A stretch of DNA of 64,000 bases from Caballeronia sp. NK8 (GTDB taxonomy: Bacteria; Pseudomonadota; Gammaproteobacteria; Burkholderiales; Burkholderiaceae): assembly GCF_018408855.1 (NCBI RefSeq), contig NZ_AP024325.1, forward strand, positions 372,001-436,000, in the 5' to 3' direction. The notes under the pieces are model-generated. The model made no database searches and was not told the DNA's origin. It saw nothing but the letters and a program-made list of their open reading frames with translations. This document shows, in pieces, positions 58,699 to 64,000 of the stretch. The translations under genes were made by a program, and so were the position numbers. Numbering within the stretch: the first letter of the stretch is position 1; each line of letters opens with the position of its first letter.

Positions 58699-59153
58699 GC
58701 AATATCACTCACGTAAGGAATCAGCGCCGCCTGCCCACGATACACGCCATCGCGATCGAACAACTGCCACACAGTCGCGCGCTCGATCCAGAATCTCTCG
58801 CCCGTCTTCCTGACGCGAACGCCACGATAACCATCGACATAACCATCACGCGTCACCTGTTCAAGAAACGCCTGACGTTCGCTGCGTTCGGGCGCTTCGG
58901 CGGAGAGCCGCGAGGGCAACGCCGTCAACTCGTTCCACGTATAGCCGAACAACCGTTGCGCGCGCAGGTTGCCATAGACGAAAACGGGATCGGCCTGCGT
59001 GTCGTGCGCGAGAATGCCGAAGGGCGCGTCTTCATAAAGCCAGCGCGCGGCTTCGGCGGAACTCATGGTTTGATCGGGAACCAGCGACTTTCCCAGCAAG
59101 CGCGTATAGCTTTCGTCGAGAAGCGTGAAGAAGTCGGAATCGGTGGGCTGCAT
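58695..59153 (-). CDS. MEKHLA-domain (PAS-like) protein
   Basis: A 152-residue single-domain protein with PAS-like strands (FVYGNLRAQRLFGYTWNELTALPSR, ERFWIERATVWQLFDRDG). MEKHLA domains resemble PAS sensory folds and were first described in plant HD-ZIP III factors; bacterial copies are single. Likely small-molecule or redox sensing. It converges on the NmrA-like gene. Confidence 0.78.
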   Translation of the reverse strand: MQPTDSDFFTLLDESYTRLLGKSLVPDQTMSSAEAARWLYEDAPFGILAHDTQADPVFVYGNLRAQRLFGYTWNELTALPSRLSAEAPERSERQAFLEQVTRDGYVDGYRGVRVRKTGERFWIERATVWQLFDRDGVYRGQAALIPYVSDIA

Positions 59154-59188
59154 CGTGCAATGAATCGAGTGGACAGAAGGCGATAACC

Positions 59189-59569
59189 TTACTCGTTTGC
59201 TTCGGTTTGTGCACGCTCCAGGTCCGCATGGGCTTCATCTACCTTGCGTTGCCGCTCCGCGATCTTCTTCGCGCTCTTGCCTTCGCTCTTCGCTTTCTGA
59301 AGATCGTGCTGACGTTCGTCGAGTTTCTTCTGCGCCGCCGCGACCTTGCGCTGGGCCTCGCTTTTCAGCGATTCATCCGTGCAATTGGCATTCAGACGCG
59401 CGAGCGCCGTCTCCAGCCCATCCGCGCGATTCGCATTGCCATGCGCGCGCGCATACGCGATTTCCTGTTCGATCGAACTGCGCTTCGCATCGCATCCTTT
59501 CGATTGAGCCGCGCAATAAAGCGGACTTGCGAGCGATACGAGCAGCAATGCCTTGAATGCGAGTTTCAT
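59189..59569 (-). CDS. DUF1090 exported protein
   Basis: A 126-residue exported protein (signal about 1-21, ending CAA|QS), helical and rich in Lys, Ala, Gln and Glu. DUF1090 features are CDAKRSSIEQEIAYARAHGN and the repeated KKLDERQHDLQKAKSEGK. Related to E. coli YqjC. Function unknown, perhaps stress related. ATG 59569 has GTGAGG about seven bases upstream. Confidence 0.75.
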   Translation of the reverse strand: MKLAFKALLLVSLASPLYCAAQSKGCDAKRSSIEQEIAYARAHGNANRADGLETALARLNANCTDESLKSEAQRKVAAAQKKLDERQHDLQKAKSEGKSAKKIAERQRKVDEAHADLERAQTEANE

Positions 59570-59679
59570 GTATGGCCTCACGAAAAGCGATGCACGACTG
59601 GTGAGCCGATACTCTACCGTTTTCTGCCTATACGAGTACGGCTACACTGTCGTCTCACGTGCATCAAGATATTCCGGAC

Positions 59680-60699
59680 ATGAATCACGAAACACTGACT
59701 CCCGAGGCGCTTCATCACATTGCGCACGGCGCATTGCTCGCAGCGGGTTCCACCGAAGCAACCGCAGAAGCCACCGCGAAAGCGCTCGTCTATGCCGACA
59801 CACACGGTCTCGCGTCACACGGCGTCGCGCGCCTGCCGATGTACCTCGCGCAATTGCGCAACGGCCGCGTCGATCCGGCCGCGGTACCGCACATCGTGCG
59901 CGACAAGGGCGCGGCGTTTCTCGTCGATGCCGCCGATGGTCTCGCGTTCGCCGCCTGCGAACTCGCGATCGCCACAGGCATCGAACGCGCGCGCACGTTC
60001 GGCACGGCGGCGGCGAGCATCACGCGCAGTCATCACTTTGGCGCCGGTGCGTATCACCTCGAAGGCGTGGGTGAAGCGGGGCTCGTCGGTCTCGCGTTCA
60101 GCAACGCGCCCGGCTCGATGCCCGCATGGGGCGGCTCGCGACCGCTCTTCGGCACGAATCCGATTGCCGCCGTATTCCCCCGCGTGAACGGCAAGCCGCT
60201 GATGATCGATCTGTCTTTGTCGCAAGTGGCGCGCGGCAAGATCATGGTCGCCGCGCGCGACGGCAAGCCGATTCCCGAAGGCTGGGCCACCACCGCCGAC
60301 GGCGAGCCGACCACCGACGCGCATGCCGCGTTGAACGGCATGATGCTGCCCTTCGGCGGCGCGAAGGGCGCGATGCTGGCGTTGATGGTGGAACTGCTCG
60401 CGGCGGCGCTTGCGGGCGCGCAGTTCGGCGCGGAAGCGGGATCGTTCCTGACGGCCGAAGGCAGGCGCTCGCGCGTGGGCCATCTGTTCTGGATCATCGA
60501 TCCGGGCGCGCTCGCGGGCAACGATGCGTATCTCGAACGCATCGAGACGCTGATCGAACTGATGCTCGCCGATGAAGGCGTGCGCTTGCCGGGTTATCGG
60601 CGCCATGACGTGGCCGCGCAGTCGGCGCGCGAGGGCATCGAATTGCCCGCGTCGCTCGTCGCGCAACTGCGGGCTTGCGCGGATACGCTCAGGACTTGA
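59680..60699 (+). CDS. Ldh2-family malate/L-lactate-type dehydrogenase
   Basis: A 339-residue NAD(P)-dependent oxidoreductase of the Ldh_2 fold (ureidoglycolate, malate, sulfolactate and 2,3-diketogulonate dehydrogenases). Family stretches are THGLASHGVARLPMYLAQL, RSHHFGAGAYHLE, SNAPGSMPAWGGSRPLFGTNPIA and FGGAKGAMLALMVELLAAAL. Start ATG 59680 is preferred over GTG 59659. The 3' end overlaps the convergent amidohydrolase gene by 11 bases. Substrate not determined. Confidence 0.85.
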   Translation: MNHETLTPEALHHIAHGALLAAGSTEATAEATAKALVYADTHGLASHGVARLPMYLAQLRNGRVDPAAVPHIVRDKGAAFLVDAADGLAFAACELAIATGIERARTFGTAAASITRSHHFGAGAYHLEGVGEAGLVGLAFSNAPGSMPAWGGSRPLFGTNPIAAVFPRVNGKPLMIDLSLSQVARGKIMVAARDGKPIPEGWATTADGEPTTDAHAALNGMMLPFGGAKGAMLALMVELLAAALAGAQFGAEAGSFLTAEGRRSRVGHLFWIIDPGALAGNDAYLERIETLIELMLADEGVRLPGYRRHDVAAQSAREGIELPASLVAQLRACADTLRT

Positions 60700-61915
60700 C
60701 GACCTTGCCCGCCTGAAGCACGACTTCGATGCGCTCGCCATTGCCCGACACCGCCTCGATATCCTTCAGCGGATTGCCATCGACGATCAGCACGTCCGCG
60801 GTCGCACCCGCCGCGATCGTGCCGAGCTTGCCCTTCATGCCGATGATGTCCGCCGCGATCGTCGTCGCGGAGCGCAGCGCTTCCAGATTGCCGAGCACGT
60901 CCGCGCGAATGCGGAATTCGCCGGACTGAAACTCGTGCATCTCGCCGAGCAGGTCCGAGCCGAAACCCATCGGCACGCCGGCGCGCGCGTAGATTTCGAG
61001 CGATTCGCGTCCGGCCCGCTGCACCGATGCGACCTTCGCCACGGACTCGGGCGGCAGACCGTATTGCGCGCCATGTTTCGCGAGGGCATCGTAAGTGACG
61101 AGCGTCGGCACCACGAACGCGCCGTGTTCGCGCATCAGGCTTGCGGCGGCTTCATCGACGAGATTGCCGTGCTCGATCGTGCGCACACCGCAACGCACCG
61201 CGCGCGCGATCGCGCGGCCCGTGTACGCATGGGCCATCACATAGGTGTTCGCAGCTTCGGCTTCCGCGACGATCGCGCGAATCTCGTCTTCCGAGTATTG
61301 CGTGTTGTTGATCGGATCAGTCGGCGAAGCGACACCGCCCGACGCCATGATCTTGATCTGCGTCGCACCCTTCTGGATTTCCTCGCGCACGGCGAGACGC
61401 ACGGCATCGACGCCATCGACCACGCGCGCGATCGCACCGGCGCGAAAGCAACATGAGCACGGTTCCAGCAGATCGTTGCGCGGCCGGAAATCGCCGTGAC
61501 CGCCCGTTTGCGACAGCGCCTTGCCCGAAGGGAAAATGCGCGGCCCCGGCACGAGGCCGGTTTCGACCGCCTGCATCAGCGCCCAGTCGGCGCCGCCCGC
61601 GTCACGCACGCTCGTAAAGCCGCGCGAAAGCATCGCCGCGAGTATCGGCAGCGAGCGAATGGCCGCGAGAATGTTCGGTTGCGCGGCGTTCGCACCGAGA
61701 TTCGCATTGGATGCGAGCACGTGAACGTGACAGTCGATGAAGCCGGGCATCACGGTCTTGCCCTTCGCATCGATCACGCGCGCGTTCGGCAGATCGACGG
61801 GACGGTCCGTCACTTCGACGATGCGCTCGTTCTCGATCACGACATGATAATTCGCGAGCAATTCGCCACGCTCGAGATCGAGCACGTTGCCGCCCTGGAT
61901 GACGATGGTTGTCAT
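60689..61915 (-). CDS. Amidohydrolase (imidazolonepropionase/prolidase-like)
   Basis: A 408-residue metal-dependent hydrolase of the amidohydrolase superfamily. Metal ligands are His63 and His65 (DCHVHV), the probable carbamylated Lys in IKIMASGG, His in VMAHAYT and IEHGN, and Asp in GFGSDLLG. This subgroup includes prolidase-type and Xaa-Pro amidohydrolases. Together with the downstream MHS transporter (gap 22 bases) it probably forms one operon, so the transported compound may be its substrate. Confidence 0.85.
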   Translation of the reverse strand: MTTIVIQGGNVLDLERGELLANYHVVIENERIVEVTDRPVDLPNARVIDAKGKTVMPGFIDCHVHVLASNANLGANAAQPNILAAIRSLPILAAMLSRGFTSVRDAGGADWALMQAVETGLVPGPRIFPSGKALSQTGGHGDFRPRNDLLEPCSCCFRAGAIARVVDGVDAVRLAVREEIQKGATQIKIMASGGVASPTDPINNTQYSEDEIRAIVAEAEAANTYVMAHAYTGRAIARAVRCGVRTIEHGNLVDEAAASLMREHGAFVVPTLVTYDALAKHGAQYGLPPESVAKVASVQRAGRESLEIYARAGVPMGFGSDLLGEMHEFQSGEFRIRADVLGNLEALRSATTIAADIIGMKGKLGTIAAGATADVLIVDGNPLKDIEAVSGNGERIEVVLQAGKVVKS

Positions 61916-61937
61916 TGCATTGACCTCGTTGTCTGGT

Positions 61938-63239
61938 TCAGACGCGCTTCGTGGCGTTCTTGATGAAGCGCGTGCCCGCGAAGCTGATCGCCGCGGCGAT
62001 CATCACGTAGATCGCGGGCGCCATGTTGCTGCCGGTCTTCGCGATGAGCCAGGTGATGAGGAAGGGCGCGAAACCGCCGAAGATCGTCACGGCGAAGTTG
62101 TACGCGACGGACAGGCCGGTCGACAGAACTTTGGTCGGGAACAGCTCGGCGAACGCGGCGAGAATCGGGCCGGTGTAAGCCGCGATCAGCACGCCGAACA
62201 CCGCCTGAAACACGAGCAGCGAGGCGAGGCCGGGCGCGGCGTTGATCCACGCGAACATCGGCCAGGCGAGCACGAGGATCGCGAGCGCGGCGCCGGAGAG
62301 GAAGGGGCGACGGCCGTAGCGGTCGGCGAGCGTGCCGATCACCGGCGAGAAGCACATGATCATGAGGCCGCCCATCATGCCGGCGACGAGGCCCGTCGAT
62401 TGCGGCAGATGCAGCGTGCGCACGGAGTACGTCGGCATGTAGAAGAGCAGCACGTAGGTGCAGACGGTCCAGAGAATCACCATCGAAAAGCTCGCAAAGG
62501 TTTCGCGCGGGAAGTTCGACAGCACTTCGGCGAGCGGCGACTTCGCCTTCGCTTCGTCGCTGACGGCGGCGAAGGCGGGCGTTTCGTCGATGTGGCTGCG
62601 GATGTAGTAACCGACCGGACCGACGATGATCCCGAGCAGGAACGGCACGCGCCAGCCCCAGCTATTGAGCGCGGCGGCGTCGAGCGACGAGGTCACGAAC
62701 GCGCCCGTCGCGGCGCCGAGCAGCACGGCAAAGCCGATGCTCGACTGAATCCAGCTCGAATAGAACGCGCGCTTTTCGGGCGGCGCGTACTCGGTGAGAA
62801 AGGCCGTGGCGCCGCCCATTTCTCCACCTGCGGAAAAGCCCTGCAACAGCCGCGCGACGACGATGACGAGCGGCGCGAAAATGCCCGCTTGTTCGAACGT
62901 CGGCGCGATGCCGATGAGCGCGGTGCCGAACGCCATCAGCAGGATCGTGAGAGAAAGCGCGGCCTTGCGTCCGACCTTGTCGGCATAGATGCCGAGCACG
63001 ATGCCGCCCACGGGCCGCATGAAAAAGCCGACACCGAAGGTCGCAACCGTGAGCAGCACCGAGGTCAGCTCGTTGCCGGTGGGAAAGAACAGCTTCGCGA
63101 TAGTGACCGCGAAGAAGCTATAGACGGTGAAGTCGAACCATTCGAGCCCGTTGCCGAGCACCGTTGCGACGATGGCGCGCCGCCGCTGCGTCCCGAGAGC
63201 GGGCGCGTGCGGCGTGGCGGGTGACAGTGTTCCTTGCAT
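61938..63239 (-). CDS. MHS-family MFS transporter
   Basis: A 433-residue inner-membrane importer of the metabolite:H+ symporter family (citrate, alpha-ketoglutarate, proline/betaine type). Signatures are GNGLEWFDFTVYSFFAVTIAKLFFP, the helix 2-3 loop DKVGRKAAL and RLLQGFSAGGEMGGATAFLTEYAP. ATG 63239 has GGAGGAGG about ten bases upstream. Upstream lies a partial LysR gene, a likely regulator. Confidence 0.88.
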   Translation of the reverse strand: MQGTLSPATPHAPALGTQRRRAIVATVLGNGLEWFDFTVYSFFAVTIAKLFFPTGNELTSVLLTVATFGVGFFMRPVGGIVLGIYADKVGRKAALSLTILLMAFGTALIGIAPTFEQAGIFAPLVIVVARLLQGFSAGGEMGGATAFLTEYAPPEKRAFYSSWIQSSIGFAVLLGAATGAFVTSSLDAAALNSWGWRVPFLLGIIVGPVGYYIRSHIDETPAFAAVSDEAKAKSPLAEVLSNFPRETFASFSMVILWTVCTYVLLFYMPTYSVRTLHLPQSTGLVAGMMGGLMIMCFSPVIGTLADRYGRRPFLSGAALAILVLAWPMFAWINAAPGLASLLVFQAVFGVLIAAYTGPILAAFAELFPTKVLSTGLSVAYNFAVTIFGGFAPFLITWLIAKTGSNMAPAIYVMIAAAISFAGTRFIKNATKRV

Positions 63240-63320
63240 CGGACGATCCTCCTCCAGAAATAAGTCTCCCTTGCATGACGACATGCTAAGTACGGGGAGA
63301 TTTGTTTCTGAAACGAAAGA

Positions 63321-63353
63321 TTCGCATGCATGCATGCGCTGGACGCATGCGAA
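63321..63353 (-). terminator. Palindromic hairpin between the LysR and MHS genes
   Basis: Arms TTCGCATGC (63321-63329) and GCATGCGAA (63345-63353). Within them CGCATGCATGCATGCG (63323-63338) is also a 16-base palindrome. On the minus strand a T-rich run (TCTTTCGTTTC) follows, as in a weak terminator of the LysR gene. Operator function is an alternative. Confidence 0.45.
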
Positions 63354-63357
63354 CGGA

Positions 63358-64000
63358 TCATGCCGCCTGTTCGAAGAGCCAGCGCGTGAAGATGCGCGCG
63401 GCCTGATTCTGCGCACGGTCGCTCGGCGTGATGACGTAGTAGCCGCCGCCATGGCTCGCCGACTCGCGCGTCACGCGCACGAGCAGTCCTTCGTCGATGC
63501 ATGGATCGATCATGTGTTTCCAGCCGAGCGCGACGCCCTGGCCGAGTATCGCCATCTGCACGAGTTGCGGATAGTGATTGATCGTGATCGTGCGCGGCGA
63601 CTTCGGCATGTCCAGGCCATTTTGGCGAAAGAGCTCGGACCACGACATCCACTGCCGCTGGCCGTCTTCGAGCACGAGCAGCGTTTCGTGCGCGAGATCC
63701 GCGAGGCTCAGCGAGCGGCCCGCGAGATATGCGGGCGCGCAAACGGGAAAGACTTCTTCGTCATACAGACGCCGCGCGCTGAAATGCGAGGCGAGTTCCT
63801 GGCGCACGTAGTAGACGCCGACATCGAACTCGGCGGCTGTCATCGTCGCGAGGCCATCGCGCACGATGAGTCGAAGGTTCACGTTCGGATGCGCGGCGCG
63901 AAAGCGCGGCAATTGCGGCGTGAGCCACAACACGGCCACTCCCGACGAGCACGCGATCGTGAGCGCCATGTCGCCGTGATGCTTCATCACGTCGTGCGTG
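63358..64000 (-). CDS. LysR-type regulator, C-terminal part (cut by window end)
   Basis: About 213 residues of a LysR effector-binding domain (type-2 periplasmic fold), including LRLIVRDGLATMTAAEFDVGVYY, HFSARRLYDEEVFPVCAPAYLAG and GQGVALGWKHMIDPCIDEGLL. The N-terminal HTH is beyond the window. The gene lies on the same strand as, and upstream of, the MHS transporter and amidohydrolase genes, which are plausible targets. The frame is still open at 64000. Confidence 0.85.
   Translation of the reverse strand, partial: THDVMKHHGDMALTIACSSGVAVLWLTPQLPRFRAAHPNVNLRLIVRDGLATMTAAEFDVGVYYVRQELASHFSARRLYDEEVFPVCAPAYLAGRSLSLADLAHETLLVLEDGQRQWMSWSELFRQNGLDMPKSPRTITINHYPQLVQMAILGQGVALGWKHMIDPCIDEGLLVRVTRESASHGGGYYVITPSDRAQNQAARIFTRWLFEQAA

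Overview
The window is one continuous stretch of high-GC bacterial chromosome that is almost fully coding. It has no rRNA, tRNA, insertion sequence, phage gene or CRISPR array that I could find. The gene content points to a Burkholderiales bacterium, most likely the Paraburkholderia/Caballeronia/Burkholderia group: a DUF3300/DUF2950 pair, a DUF3141-pta-ackA-fabI operon, PqiABC, an RND pump with a NodT-type outer-membrane factor, a MocR regulator, and many sugar-acid and amine catabolic genes. This placement is inference from protein families, because no marker gene is present.

Layout. 1-6.1 kb: galactarate dehydratase with a clear terminator, an MFS transporter, an SDR divergent from a GlxA-type AraC regulator, and an M20 amidohydrolase. 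6.2-14.2 kb: glycogen breakdown (glgP-glgX), then an AspT-type antiporter, fermentative D-lactate dehydrogenase and a VIT-like membrane protein. 14.4-19.1 kb: a run of exported envelope proteins of mostly unknown function, ending in a convergent beta-barrel gene. 19.3-22.5 kb: two tiny proteins (one RRM-like), PPK2 polyphosphate kinase and a SulP transporter. 22.6-28.9 kb: a tightly coupled operon of a PhaC-like DUF3141 hydrolase, phosphotransacetylase, acetate kinase, FabI-type enoyl reductase and an unknown 335-residue protein. 28.9-38.4 kb (minus strand): six genes forming one unit, an RND tripartite pump followed by PqiA-PqiB-PqiC, with the last four junctions overlapping or one base apart. 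38.9-46.7 kb: a MocR regulator divergent from an ethanolamine/amine operon (permease, FAD oxidoreductase, periplasmic binding protein, eutB, eutC). The permease is broken by a single in-frame TGA where the family has Trp. 46.9-48.9 kb: DUF485 protein and ActP acetate symporter. 49.1-50.5 kb: a full-length homologue of succinate-semialdehyde dehydrogenase that has lost its catalytic Cys, oxyanion Asn and cofactor Lys, so it looks like a pseudoenzyme. 50.6-56.8 kb (minus): a universal stress protein, a GH63-like glucosidase, then DctA plus a fumarase/aspartase-superfamily lyase. These last two are divergent from a GntR/UTRA regulator, with two perfect 16-bp palindromes in the shared promoter. 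57.8-64 kb: small redox and stress genes, then a catabolic group (Ldh2 dehydrogenase, amidohydrolase, MHS transporter, LysR regulator cut by the window end).

How the genes fit together: several modules meet at acetate and fumarate. Ethanolamine lyase makes acetaldehyde. ActP imports acetate. Pta-AckA interconvert acetyl-CoA, acetyl-phosphate and acetate. DctA and the lyase probably supply C4-dicarboxylates. Glycogen, polyphosphate and stress functions suggest a storage and stress theme.

The observations most worth a second look are the catalytically stripped ALDH, the TGA-interrupted permease, the pump-plus-PqiABC operon, the DUF3141 operon and the paired palindromic operator at 56.8 kb.
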